Origin: Hyphococcus sp.
GTDB lineage: Bacteria > Pseudomonadota > Alphaproteobacteria > Caulobacterales > Parvularculaceae
DNA length: 64,000 bases
Reading direction: 5' to 3'
Assembly (NCBI GenBank): GCA_021776335.1
Contig: JAJFGB010000006.1
Location: 62,001 to 126,000, forward strand
The position numbers and the translations under genes are program-made. Under the pieces are notes generated by a model that saw only the letters and a program-made list of their open reading frames with translations, did not search any database and was not told the origin of the DNA. Of the stretch, positions 1-9,736 are shown in pieces. Numbering within the stretch: position 1 is the first letter of the stretch; each line of letters opens with the position of its first letter.

Positions 1-498
1 GGCGTCGATATCCCATACAAAAGCTTTTTCAAATGAAATTACGTCAGCAAGCGCCGCCGCTTGAACGCGGCCCTGATCGCCACAACCGCAAATCGACAAT
101 ATCCGCGCATTATCGCGCGCGAGATGTTTTGCTGCGAGCGCGCTTGCCGCCGCTGTGCGCATAAGCGTTACTTCGATCGAGTCGAGAATAGCAAGCAGTG
201 ACCCATTGCCAGCATCGCAAAGAAAGATCGCACCTTGTATCGTTGGCAAACCAAAGCGTGTCATGTTTTGCGGAAAATTGCCGTTAAACTTCAAGGCGAC
301 ATAGGCTCTCTCATCGGTAAAGGCGGCGCCTTTTGCGTGAAAGGCGCCGCCTTCTCCATCGATATGCATAGGCATGGGTGAGGCAGCGCGGCCTTCTTTG
401 TCGGCGCGAAACGCAGCCTCAACTGCAGACAGATAGTCGGCGGGCCTCATCAAAGACACGACGTCTTTTCGGGTGAGCAGGAGAACGGAGCTGATCAT
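1..498 (-). CDS. Ornithine cyclodeaminase/mu-crystallin family protein (C-terminal part runs off the window)
   Basis: Manual reverse-strand translation from the ATG at 498: MISSVLLLTRKDVVSLMRPADYLSAVEAAFRADKEG...FNGNFPQNMTRFGLPTIQGAIFLCDAGNGSLLAILDSIEVTLMRTAAASALAAKHLAR...; typical of the OCD family. Confidence 0.8.
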   Translation of the reverse strand, partial: MISSVLLLTRKDVVSLMRPADYLSAVEAAFRADKEGRAASPMPMHIDGEGGAFHAKGAAFTDERAYVALKFNGNFPQNMTRFGLPTIQGAIFLCDAGNGSLLAILDSIEVTLMRTAAASALAAKHLARDNARILSICGCGDQGRVQAAALADVISFEKAFVWDIDA

Positions 499-798
499 GG
501 CGCCCTCCTTCCCAACAGACGACGGTCTTCGCGCGCCGCGACAGTCCAGTCATCGCAGATAAAATTCGCCTGCGCGGACAAAAACCGACTGATGCTGCGC
601 TGACGTAACGCCGACATAAGCGGCCGGTTGCGGCCGGACAAAATGCGTAGAAAATGATAAAAGCTGTGTTCCATCCTTACGCGCTCCTTTCCAATAGGAT
701 CGGAGCGGATCTTGGACGGGACTACCGTCTAGGCGGGCGTCCGCTGATTGCCGCGCGCAAACATCATCGCGGGCGCCATGACCTTGTGTCAAGTGCAG

Positions 799-842
799 AA
801 AAACTAAAGAACGCCGGGCGGCAAAAGCCGCACCGGCGCTTT
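799..842 (-). terminator. Probable intrinsic terminator downstream of rpsP
   Basis: CGCCGG/CCGGCG plus GCGGC/GCCGC stem (812-838), followed on the minus strand by TTCTTTAGTTTTT. Confidence 0.6.
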
Positions 843-905
843 ATTAACGTACCTGTAAGGAGCAGCGCGCCGCGATCAGCGCTCCGCTCCTCTTCGAATG
901 CGCCG

Positions 906-1319
906 TTATTCAGCGGCAGCTTCTTCCGCGGCCGGCTCTTCAGCGGGCGCCGCTGCAGCTTCGGCAACAGCCGCTTTCGCTGCTTCTTCCTTGTCTTTCT
1001 TTTCCTGCTCGCGCTCTTGCGCTTTTTGGCCAGGCTTTGCCTTGTTTGGATTGTTGCTGGCTTTCCAGTCATATAATCCATTCACCGACAGGAATCGCGC
1101 CACGCGGTCGGTCGGCTTGGCGCCGACACCCAACCAATGCTTGATACGCTCTTCATTATATTGAACGCGCTTTTCATCGGTTTTCGCGAGCAACGGATTA
1201 TAGCTGCCGATTTTTTCTATGAAGCGGCCATCGCGCGGCATGCGGGAATCCGCAACAACAATCGAATAATAAGGACGTTTCTTGGCGCCGCCCCGGGCAA
1301 GTCTGATCTTCAGTGACAT
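906..1319 (-). CDS. rpsP: 30S ribosomal protein S16 with Ala/Glu-rich C-terminal extension
   Basis: [44 protein letters not shown]...; start set at the internal Met (1319), not the longer ORF start. Confidence 0.97.
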   Translation of the reverse strand: MSLKIRLARGGAKKRPYYSIVVADSRMPRDGRFIEKIGSYNPLLAKTDEKRVQYNEERIKHWLGVGAKPTDRVARFLSVNGLYDWKASNNPNKAKPGQKAQEREQEKKDKEEAAKAAVAEAAAAPAEEPAAEEAAAE

Positions 1320-1335
1320 GAGTTTCTTCCTTTTT

Positions 1336-1713
1336 CTAATCAGATGTTTTCGTTGTGTATTTGTCGGCGCCCAGAAAATGGAGCGAGACATAAGGCTCAT
1401 CGCCGATCACCCAGCTGTCATGGGGGTGAGCGGGAACGTAAAAAATATCGCCGGCGTGCATTTCGCGGATTTCGCCGTCCTTCATGGCGGCGGTCGCGCA
1501 TCCCGACACGACCAGGCCCACATGCTCAACGTCGCAAAACGCTTTACCCATCGCCTTGCCAACGTCTTCGGACCATTTCCAGCCCGGCAGATAAGTCGCC
1601 CGCCCGATGGTCGTGCCGCCGATTTCAACAAGCTCGAACTTGCCTTTCGGAAATTCGCGAAGCTCGTCAGGCGTTTCAAAACGTTTGAGGATCGTTTGCG
1701 TAGAAGAAATCAT
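1336..1713 (-). CDS. Cupin domain-containing protein
   Basis: Short beta-rich protein with cupin-like motif ([42 protein letters not shown]); overlaps the ffh stop by 4 nt. Confidence 0.8.
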   Translation of the reverse strand: MISSTQTILKRFETPDELREFPKGKFELVEIGGTTIGRATYLPGWKWSEDVGKAMGKAFCDVEHVGLVVSGCATAAMKDGEIREMHAGDIFYVPAHPHDSWVIGDEPYVSLHFLGADKYTTKTSD

Positions 1714-3239
1714 TTCTTCCTCCCCAGCCCCGGCAAGCCCATGCCGGGTGGAAGCGGCGCCTGGCCGGAAAGCGCTTTTTCAATCGCTTCGAAATCAACG
1801 TCTTCGGCGCCTTGGGCTTTACCGCCCTTGGCTTCGTTTAGTAGCGCCGCCGGATCGCCGCCTGGCATTCCACCACCCATACCGCCCGGCATGCCGCCCA
1901 TGCCGGCAAGTTGCTTCGCCATACCCTTCATGCCGCCCTTGCCCATTTTTTTCATCATGTCGGCCATCTGGCGATGCGCCTTGATCAGTTTGTTGATCTC
2001 CTGAACCGAAGTGCCCGACCCTTTGGCAATGCGTTTTTTGCGGCTGGCGTTCAGGATTTTTGGCGCCCTGCGTTCTTTTTTCGTCATGGAGCTGATGATC
2101 GCCTCTTGATGGACAATCTCTTTGTCATCGAGGCCGCCGGCCTGATCGACCGCCTTTTTCATTTTGCCCATCCCGGGCATCATGCCGAGGATAGCGCCCA
2201 TACCGCCCATCTTGCGCATCTGGCGAAACTGATCAGCGAGATCATCCATGTCGAACTCGCCCTTGGCCATTTTTTTGGCGGCTTTTTTAGCCTTCGCGAC
2301 ATCCATTTCTTCGCTGGCTTTTTCAACCAGAGAAACAATGTCGCCCATGCCAAGAATACGGCCGGCCATACGTTCGGGTTCAAACGTATCGAGGGCGTCA
2401 ATCTTTTCACCGATACCAACGAATTTAATCGGTGCGCCGGTGACCGCACGCATTGAAAGCGCAGCGCCGCCGCGCGCATCACCATCGATTCGGGTCATCA
2501 CAACGCCGGTAACCGGTACACGCGCTTTAAATTTCTCAGCGGTCTGAACCGCGTCCTGACCGGTCAGCGCATCAACGACGAGTAGCGTCTCAATCGGTGT
2601 GACGGCGCTCGCAATATCGGCAACTTCAGTCATCAATTGCTCATCGATGGAAAGCCGCCCTGCCGTATCAAGCATGACAACATCAAAGCCGCCGAGACGG
2701 CCCGCTTCCATGGCGCGATTGGCAATGTCGCGCGGCGACTGCCCGGCAATAATCGGAAGGGTTTTGACCTCAGTCTGCTCGCCAAGAATTTTCAATTGTT
2801 CCTGTGCGGCCGGCCGGCGCGTATCAAGCGACGCCATCAAGACGCGTTTTTTATCGCGCTTTTGCAGTCGAAGCGCGATTTTCGCGGTCGAGGTCGTTTT
2901 ACCGGAACCCTGAAGGCCGATCATCATGATCGCAGCAGGCGGGGTTGTTGCAAAACTCAACGATGCGTCAGTGTCTCCGCCCAGCATGTCGATAAGCGCA
3001 TCATGAACGATTTTTACGACTTGCTGACCCGGCGTCACCGAGCGCAGGACCTCCGCGCCGACAGCGCGTTCCCTGACCTTCGCAATAAAGTCCTTGGCAA
3101 CCGGCAAGGCAACGTCAGCTTCGAGCAGTGCTATACGCACTTCGCGCAGCGCTTCATTGACGTCTTTTTCTTCCAGCGCCCCTTTACCGCGGAGCTTTTC
3201 GAAAACGGAACCTAATCTGTCGCTTAAGGAGTCAAACAT
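1710..3239 (-). CDS. ffh: Signal recognition particle protein Ffh
   Basis: GLQGSGKTTSTAKIALRL, DTAGRLSIDEQLM, and Met-rich M domain (GMMPGMGKMKKA). Confidence 0.98.
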   Translation of the reverse strand: MFDSLSDRLGSVFEKLRGKGALEEKDVNEALREVRIALLEADVALPVAKDFIAKVRERAVGAEVLRSVTPGQQVVKIVHDALIDMLGGDTDASLSFATTPPAAIMMIGLQGSGKTTSTAKIALRLQKRDKKRVLMASLDTRRPAAQEQLKILGEQTEVKTLPIIAGQSPRDIANRAMEAGRLGGFDVVMLDTAGRLSIDEQLMTEVADIASAVTPIETLLVVDALTGQDAVQTAEKFKARVPVTGVVMTRIDGDARGGAALSMRAVTGAPIKFVGIGEKIDALDTFEPERMAGRILGMGDIVSLVEKASEEMDVAKAKKAAKKMAKGEFDMDDLADQFRQMRKMGGMGAILGMMPGMGKMKKAVDQAGGLDDKEIVHQEAIISSMTKKERRAPKILNASRKKRIAKGSGTSVQEINKLIKAHRQMADMMKKMGKGGMKGMAKQLAGMGGMPGGMGGGMPGGDPAALLNEAKGGKAQGAEDVDFEAIEKALSGQAPLPPGMGLPGLGRKK

Positions 3240-3242
3240 GGG

Positions 3243-3566
3243 TTACGCCTCGCCTTCGATCAGGAACATGAGCACGCGGTCCGACAATGCGCGCGGGCGG
3301 TGACGATCACCAACGCCATGGGGGATCGAAATTGCGTCGCCTGCGTGAAAGGCAATCGTCTTTTTGTCGAAGGCAATTTCAAGATCACCTTCGACGATCA
3401 TGCCGAGATGCCCGATCTCACACCAATGAGGATGTTCCGTTTTCGGCGTCAGCTCGACCAACCGAAAAACCTTGCCACCATTCATAATGCGCTTAAGGCG
3501 CGCCGTCCCATCAAGGGTCGGTTCCCAGTCAACATCATCAAAGGCAAGCCGATAATCCAAAACCAA
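3243..3566 (-). CDS. Cupin domain-containing protein
   Basis: WCEIGHLGMIVEGDLEIAFDKKTIAFHAGDAISIPHGVGDRHRP, cupin motif pattern; 3 nt upstream of ffh. Confidence 0.8.
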   Translation of the reverse strand: MVLDYRLAFDDVDWEPTLDGTARLKRIMNGGKVFRLVELTPKTEHPHWCEIGHLGMIVEGDLEIAFDKKTIAFHAGDAISIPHGVGDRHRPRALSDRVLMFLIEGEA

Positions 3567-3577
3567 TCCTCAAATTC

Positions 3578-3720
3578 CCCGCGGGCGAAGGCCCGCAACC
3601 AAAAATCCTCGCAGCGCTCGCTTCAGCCCAGATGCGCCATAGCAGCAAGCGCTCCATACAATTCTGCCGCCGCGAGGGCGTTACCCCGGCGGCGGTGCAT
3701 TCCCGGCCCCATCCCTTTTT
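3578..3720 (-). ncRNA. Candidate structured leader/ncRNA (three strong hairpins), unclassified
   Basis: CCGCCGC/GCGGCGG (3667-3673/3689-3695), AGCGCTCGCT/AGCAAGCGCT (3613-3622/3644-3653), GCGGGC-GAAG-GCCCGC (3581-3596); region lies between the esterase stop and the cupin-ffh operon. Confidence 0.4.
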
Positions 3721-3823
3721 CACATATAGGGGGTCGTGCCGGTAAACGCGGAAAGAAACTGAACTTTCCGTTGATCGGGCGCGGATATACGTGGGTGAGG
3801 CGGCTATTGCAAGCTGGCGGCGC

Positions 3824-4687
3824 CTACTCCGCCGGCGCCGGCGCAAAAATCAGCCGCAAAGCCCTTAAAGACGCCGGATTATAGATCGTGTGGTGTTGCT
3901 CGCCCTCCATAGGCTCATACCACCAGGTGAGGTCTTCGGGCGTCTCTACGTTGAGCGCGGCGACCAGCTTGTCGACGCCTTCACGGTGCGCGCCTCCCTC
4001 ATCCGCGACCGTTAAATAGAAGGATTTGGCTTGCCCATAATCATGGCCGGCCAGCAGGCCGGGCGCAGATTTCGCGAGCGCCATGTCATCCCACCACATG
4101 GAAGGGCTGAAGCAGATATAATGGTCAAAGCTCTCAGGGGCCGTCAGAAAGGTCTCCGCGATAAAGAGCCCTGCAACGGATTCGCCAATAATCGCGGTCT
4201 CGCCATTGGTGCGAAAAGCTGCATCAACGGCTGGCCGAACGTCATCAATCATAAAACGGCGAAAATCGGCAGACCCGCCATTGGGATCCGCTACTTCGAG
4301 GTCATAGGCGCGCGCGGAAGGCGATGTCAGCGCATAGCGCCGGTTGATCGTTTCAACGCCGACGACAATGAACTCGCGCATCATACCGGTGAGGCTCGCA
4401 AGAGACGCCAGACCTGTCACAGGGTGGAAATCCTGCGCCGTCCCGCCATCGACCAAATAGAGCACCGGATATTTTTGATCGGTCGCATCATAACTTGCAG
4501 GCAGATAGACCGTGATATGACGGTCTTCATCCAGCACCTCGGAGCGCAACGTGTATTGCGCACCAATTGAAACAGGTGACTTATCGCGCAGTGTAGCTTG
4601 AGAAACTGAATCCTCAATTGCGAGGGCATCCGTTCCGGCCACAATAAAACTCGAAATGGCCGCAGCCATAAAAGCGGAAAACTTCAT
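3824..4687 (-). CDS. Secreted alpha/beta hydrolase, putative esterase family
   Basis: N-terminal signal peptide; YPVLYLVDGG; nucleophile elbow-like IIGESVAGLF; GEQHHTIYNPASL. Confidence 0.8.
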   Translation of the reverse strand: MKFSAFMAAAISSFIVAGTDALAIEDSVSQATLRDKSPVSIGAQYTLRSEVLDEDRHITVYLPASYDATDQKYPVLYLVDGGTAQDFHPVTGLASLASLTGMMREFIVVGVETINRRYALTSPSARAYDLEVADPNGGSADFRRFMIDDVRPAVDAAFRTNGETAIIGESVAGLFIAETFLTAPESFDHYICFSPSMWWDDMALAKSAPGLLAGHDYGQAKSFYLTVADEGGAHREGVDKLVAALNVETPEDLTWWYEPMEGEQHHTIYNPASLRALRLIFAPAPAE

Positions 4688-4762
4688 TTCAACTCCAACT
4701 GAGCAATGCCAAGCACTCGCCCAATTCGGGTTGGCGCAGGTTCTTTCGAAATCTCTGAGGGT

Positions 4763-6130
4763 TTAAGCCACCGGCTTGGCTTTAAACACTTCTTCGTCGA
4801 GAGCGCCTTCCCATTTTGCAACCGTAACCGCAACGGCGGCGTCACCGGTGACATTGGTCACGGTACGCATCATATCGAGCAACCGGTCAAAAGGGAAAAT
4901 GAGCGCTACAATCAGCACCGACTGTTCGGTTGTAACGCCAAAGACGGAAAGCACCGTCGCCGCAAGCAGCAGCCCGGCCGATGGTATGCCTGCGGCGCCG
5001 ATCGAGGCGAGCGTCGCCGTTATCGCAACCATCGCGTAATCCGCAGGTGTTAAGGCGATGCCGAGCGCCTGACTGGCAAACAGCGCAACAATGCCGAGAT
5101 AAATTGAGGTGCCATCCATATTGATGGTGGCGCCAAGGGGCAGCACGGACGCGGCGACGGATTTTTTTACGCCAAGATTTTCGCTGACGTTAGAAATGGT
5201 TACCGGCAATGTTGCGTTGGATGAGTCGGTAGAAAACGCGACCGCCTGCGCATCAACAATGCCGCCGAAAAAGCGAATGACCGGCAAGCGCACAATAAAT
5301 TTTATGATCGAACCATAAGTAATAAACATATGGAGAAGGCATGCGAGATAAAGAGCAATCGCCAGCTTGCCGAGATTGATGAGTATATCGAGGCCCTGCG
5401 TTGAGATCACCCAGGCCATCAGCGCATAAACACCGTAAGGCGCAACCTCCATAACGAAATGCGTGACTTTCAACACTGCCTCGGAACCGGACTCGATGAC
5501 AGCGGCAACAGGTTTTCCTTTATCGCCCGCGGCGAGAATGCCGACACCGAAAATGACCGCCCAAAAAATGATGGCTAGGACATCAGTTGAAGCAAGCGCA
5601 TCGATCGGATTTTCAGGAATGATCGCAATAAAGCGATCGATGAGGCCGCCAGCAGCATCCGCTTCAGCCATTCTTCCTTGAACGGCATCCACGGCGTCTG
5701 TTGAAACGTTTGTCAAATCTATGCCGTCGCCGGGACGAAATATCGTCCCGAATATCAACCCAATGCTCGCCGCAAGGATCGTCGTGCCAAAATAAAGCAG
5801 GATCGTGCGACCACCCAGGCTTCCAAGCTTTTTCGGATCACCCATGGCGATGACGCCCGCAGACAGGGTCAGAAAAATCAACGGCACGATCAGCATTCGG
5901 ATAAGGCGCACGAAAGCTTCGCCGATAAATTGCGTTGATGCCGGTATGCAGACCGCAGCCTCGGCGCAACCCTCAGCGCCGCCGCCAAAAACAAAACCCA
6001 TGCCGCCGCCGAGCCCGAAGCCGATCATGACGCGCGCCCATAATTTCATTTTCATATTGCGGGCGAGTACAAAGAGAGCGCCGAAAAGCACAATCGTAAT
6101 CAGCCAATAGGCGATCAAGGCAAGGGACAT
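4763..6130 (-). CDS. Dicarboxylate/amino acid:cation (Na+/H+) symporter, DAACS family
   Basis: Multi-TM protein with AFSTDSSNATLPVTI and GATINMDGTSIY motifs. Confidence 0.95.
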   Translation of the reverse strand: MSLALIAYWLITIVLFGALFVLARNMKMKLWARVMIGFGLGGGMGFVFGGGAEGCAEAAVCIPASTQFIGEAFVRLIRMLIVPLIFLTLSAGVIAMGDPKKLGSLGGRTILLYFGTTILAASIGLIFGTIFRPGDGIDLTNVSTDAVDAVQGRMAEADAAGGLIDRFIAIIPENPIDALASTDVLAIIFWAVIFGVGILAAGDKGKPVAAVIESGSEAVLKVTHFVMEVAPYGVYALMAWVISTQGLDILINLGKLAIALYLACLLHMFITYGSIIKFIVRLPVIRFFGGIVDAQAVAFSTDSSNATLPVTISNVSENLGVKKSVAASVLPLGATINMDGTSIYLGIVALFASQALGIALTPADYAMVAITATLASIGAAGIPSAGLLLAATVLSVFGVTTEQSVLIVALIFPFDRLLDMMRTVTNVTGDAAVAVTVAKWEGALDEEVFKAKPVA

Positions 6131-6201
6131 ACGCTGGTTCCTGTATCTTTCGTTATGGTCACATCTGTGGCGCGGTTATTTTTTGAGGATACGCACCTAG
6201 C

Positions 6202-8301
6202 TCACTCCGCTTCGCCCATCAATTGCCGGACAAAGTAAATATATTCAAGCGCTGTGCGGTGCGCGAGTTGTTCTTGGTTAGCCGTTCCGCCATGACCGCC
6301 CTCTATATTCTCGTAATAATAATAGTCATGGCCAAGATCAGCGAGCTTTGCCGCAGCCTTACGCGCGTGACCGGGATGCACACGATCATCTTTCGTGGAA
6401 GTATAAAAGAGAACTTTTGGATATCCCGCGTCAGCCTCTAATTTCTGATAGGGAGAGTATTCCGAAATGTATGCCCACTCCTCAGGAATGTCGGGATTGC
6501 CATATTCACCCATCCATGAGGCGCCCGCAAGAAGCTTGTTATAGCGCTTCATGTCAAAAAGCGGCACACCTATATCGATTGCCGCATAGAGGTCAGGTCG
6601 TTGCGTTAGCATCGCGCCCATCAGCAATCCGCCATTTGACCGGCCGATAATGCCGAGTTTTTCCGGTGACGTGACACCGGTCTCAATGAGGTCTTCGGAT
6701 ATTGCAATGAAGTCGTCAAAGCTGCACTGGCGACTTTCCTTTAGCGCCGCCTCATGCCAGCGGGGGCCATATTCCGAACCCCCACGAATATTTGACAGAA
6801 CCATCACACCGCCTCGTTTTACCCATAGCAGCCCGGCAAGAGCGCCATTTTGCGGGCGCGCCGGGTCGTCATAGTAAACAGGTAAGATTGGCACGAGAAA
6901 TCCGCCATACCCATACTGAATGGTCGGCGCATTGCCCTGCTTCAGCACAGAATCGCGCCCCATGATGAAATAGGGAACTTTTGTTCCATCCGCTGAGGTC
7001 GCAAATCGCTGCTGGACGACAATGCCCGTCGCGTCAAAGAACGGTGATGTTTCAGAAATCTTTGAAACCTTATTTTTTTCCGTAACATAATAAAGCGAGT
7101 CCGGCGCAGTCATACTCTCGAAGGAAAGCAAAGCGCCATCCGTACCGCCGCCCGCAGAAACAAGCTCTACAACGCCATTTTCGGGAAGGCGGATTTCTTT
7201 CAGCTTCCACTTGCCGGACCGGCTGCGTGAAAAGCGCGCCGCTTTGCCGGAAACATCTTCAAGATACTGAACAACAATGTTGCTCTTGCCGACGCCGACG
7301 CCCTCAATCGATTGCGCACTGTTTGCCTGAAAAATCAGCTCAACGTTTTCGGCCGCAAGGTCATAAGCCACAAGGGCGCCTTGCGCATATTCCTCGCCGC
7401 CGAAGCTCCATACCTCACGCAACAAGAAAACAGCGCGACCGCCAAGAATACCCTGATAGTCCGCATTATGCGGCAGCGGCATTTTTACAGCTTTCTCATC
7501 GCCAGCGCCTACATAATATTCTTTTTCAAAGAACGTAGTGGAACGCTGCGCGACGATAATTGCTCCATCATCAGTCTGCTCAACCTGCGCAAAAACACCG
7601 ACATCCGTTTTATCGCCTGCATAATAAAAATTCGCCGAGCTGAGCGCTTCCCCGCGCCGCCATATCCGTAACTCACGCGCATAACCGGAATCTGTCAGCG
7701 CATCATCGCCCCAGTCAGTGCCGACCAAAAGCGTATTTTCATCGATCCAGGCCACCGATGACTTTGCCTCAGGGACAAAAAACCCATCCTCGACAAAAGT
7801 CTTCGTCCTTGTATTGAATTCTCGCCACACGCCAGCATCTTTTCCGCCATAGGAAAGTTCAACCATGCAATGTTCATAAGCTGGCGACAGACATGTGGTG
7901 GAACCACGTATCCAGTTTTCGCCCTCGCTTGTTGCAAGCGCATCAATATCGAGGACGGTTTCCCATTCCGGCGCACCTGACCGATAGCTCTCGGTGCTGG
8001 AGCGCCGCCACACACCTCGAACTTGGGTTTCATCCTGCCAAAAATTGTACACATGGCCATGATGAATTGCGCCCAGCGGCAAGCGCGCATTTGACGTGAG
8101 GACCGAGAGGGCCTCTTGGTGTAACGCGTCGAAACGCGGGTCAGATTCCAATGCATTCAGGGATCTGTCATTTTGCGCACGGACCCAATCAAGCGCCTGT
8201 TCACCCTCGACTTCCTCCAACCAAATATAAGGATCATTTTGGGCGATAGCGGCGTCCATCATCACGGTCGCGATTGCGACCCCGGCAATTGCTTTAAACA
8301 T
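6202..8301 (-). CDS. Prolyl oligopeptidase family serine peptidase (S9)
   Basis: DPYIWLEEVEGEQALDWVRAQN; GIIGRSNGGLLMGAMLTQRP (GxSxGG); DDRVHPGHARK; ...GGHGG. Start placed at the Met preceding the signal peptide. Confidence 0.92.
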   Translation of the reverse strand: MFKAIAGVAIATVMMDAAIAQNDPYIWLEEVEGEQALDWVRAQNDRSLNALESDPRFDALHQEALSVLTSNARLPLGAIHHGHVYNFWQDETQVRGVWRRSSTESYRSGAPEWETVLDIDALATSEGENWIRGSTTCLSPAYEHCMVELSYGGKDAGVWREFNTRTKTFVEDGFFVPEAKSSVAWIDENTLLVGTDWGDDALTDSGYARELRIWRRGEALSSANFYYAGDKTDVGVFAQVEQTDDGAIIVAQRSTTFFEKEYYVGAGDEKAVKMPLPHNADYQGILGGRAVFLLREVWSFGGEEYAQGALVAYDLAAENVELIFQANSAQSIEGVGVGKSNIVVQYLEDVSGKAARFSRSRSGKWKLKEIRLPENGVVELVSAGGGTDGALLSFESMTAPDSLYYVTEKNKVSKISETSPFFDATGIVVQQRFATSADGTKVPYFIMGRDSVLKQGNAPTIQYGYGGFLVPILPVYYDDPARPQNGALAGLLWVKRGGVMVLSNIRGGSEYGPRWHEAALKESRQCSFDDFIAISEDLIETGVTSPEKLGIIGRSNGGLLMGAMLTQRPDLYAAIDIGVPLFDMKRYNKLLAGASWMGEYGNPDIPEEWAYISEYSPYQKLEADAGYPKVLFYTSTKDDRVHPGHARKAAAKLADLGHDYYYYENIEGGHGGTANQEQLAHRTALEYIYFVRQLMGEAE

Positions 8302-8504
8302 TTTATGAAAACTCCATAGCGTGATTACGAACAGCGCGCCCTTGTTAACCATACAATTCCCTCGGTCAGTCTGCAAACACCGGCAGAAAACGCCTGTCAA
8401 AGCGGCAAAAAGCTAAAAATGTAACTTGAAATTTAGAGAAGTATTTGACCTGCGGCCGCTAGCTTGCATGTGCGCGGGAGAAATGCCGGCTGGGGTTTTG
8501 ACAC

Positions 8505-9086
8505 ATGAAAAGCAATGACGCACGACGATATAAGCGGGTCATCCTTAACCTGCCGGCGCGCATTGTCATTAATGTTGTCGATGAGTATCAGGGCGGGCTG
8601 ATCAATATATCGCCCGGAGATATGGCGCTCATTTCGGATGCGAAAGCAGTGGTGGGTGACGCAGCGGTCATCCATATCAAAGGTCTGGATGTAATCGAGG
8701 GTACGGTCGCCAGAATTTTTCCCGACGGCATCGGCATTTCCTACATTCTTTCAAAACGTCGGCGCACGATGTTGATTGAAAAACTGATGTTGCAGGCCAA
8801 TCCCGACTATGCTGAGGGCCTCGCGGATCGCCGCGATGCACCGCGGCATCGCGACTCAAACTCCAGAATGGTGTGCCGGCTCCCGGACGGCTCCGCCCTG
8901 TTCGTCAAAATTATCGACACATCCGTAGACGGCGTATCCGTAGATTCGCCACGCCGCCCGCCGGTTGGCGCCTCTATCTTTGTCGGCAGCCAACGCGGCG
9001 TTATCGTGCGTCACACACCGCGCGGATTTGTCGTTGTCTATGACGCTATGCGCGATGAGCCCAAAACCGTTCTGCGCGTCGTCTAG
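8505..9086 (+). CDS. Tandem PilZ domain protein
   Basis: RRYKRVILNLPARIVI...LINISPGDMAL (degenerate first motif) and RHRDSNSRMVCRLPDG...IIDTSVDGVSV (DxSxxG in second). Confidence 0.75.
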   Translation: MKSNDARRYKRVILNLPARIVINVVDEYQGGLINISPGDMALISDAKAVVGDAAVIHIKGLDVIEGTVARIFPDGIGISYILSKRRRTMLIEKLMLQANPDYAEGLADRRDAPRHRDSNSRMVCRLPDGSALFVKIIDTSVDGVSVDSPRRPPVGASIFVGSQRGVIVRHTPRGFVVVYDAMRDEPKTVLRVV

Positions 9087-9093
9087 GACGCCG

Positions 9094-9648
9094 CTAGTAA
9101 TTAGTGCTCGCCGGTTGTTCACCAAGGACCAGCGGCCCAAGATTTTTCATCACCTCACGCGCATCAAATGCCTGCGGATTATCATCCGATTTGGGGCCTT
9201 CGTGCATCGTCACAAAAGCCACTGCGGAATATCGGGTGATCTCACGGGTATAGCTGTCATAAGGATATCCCCATCCAAATCCATAAGCGTAATATGGAAA
9301 CGAATAGGCCGAACGATGAAACGGATGACCATATCCGTAACGCCCATAAAATGCGGGCGTTGACGATCCACTATAAGACGTGCGCGCTTCAGTGTCGTTT
9401 TCAACAACAATAAAATGATCAAATCCCTGCTGCACAGTTAACTCGGCCGCGCGGTACAAAAGAGCATTTTCAACTGTTTCCCGGCTGGTAACTGAATTGC
9501 CGCGAAAGGTGATGCGAAAACGGTTTTGTTCGATTTTTTGTTCAGAAAAACCGTAACCACCACCCTGAGAGGCTGGCCCATAAGGCGTCGCCGTTGCGCA
9601 CGCAGCCAATAGAACCGCGGCAGCACCGATAATCACTTGTCTAAACAT
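9094..9648 (-). CDS. Lipoprotein, CC0125/CC1285-like family
   Basis: MFRQVIIGAAAVLLAACATATPYGPAS lipobox followed by GYGFSEQKIEQNRFRITFRGNSVTSRETVENALLYRAAELTVQQGFDHFIVVENDTE. Confidence 0.8.
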   Translation of the reverse strand: MFRQVIIGAAAVLLAACATATPYGPASQGGGYGFSEQKIEQNRFRITFRGNSVTSRETVENALLYRAAELTVQQGFDHFIVVENDTEARTSYSGSSTPAFYGRYGYGHPFHRSAYSFPYYAYGFGWGYPYDSYTREITRYSAVAFVTMHEGPKSDDNPQAFDAREVMKNLGPLVLGEQPASTNY

Positions 9649-9736
9649 TTGTTTTCCTCCCAACAGCCAACATCATCGCCCCGTTGTTTATTATAGGCCT
9701 CATAGGGCCGTCTGGAAAGGCGGCCATTATTGACCT

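Noticed and set aside
654-1164. Plus-strand ORFs opposite rpsP
   Set aside because: Antisense to the rpsP coding sequence and its terminator; low-complexity translations.
1911-2456. Long plus-strand ORF antisense to ffh (181 aa), plus many other overlapping ORFs throughout
   Set aside because: Composition-driven shadow ORFs (His/Phe-rich or Ser/Arg-rich) opposite clearly conserved genes; no domain signal.
3578-3720. Considered SRP (4.5S) RNA or 6S RNA because of proximity to ffh
   Set aside because: No conserved SRP domain IV motif and the three separate hairpins do not form a 6S-like long closing stem; kept only as unclassified structure.
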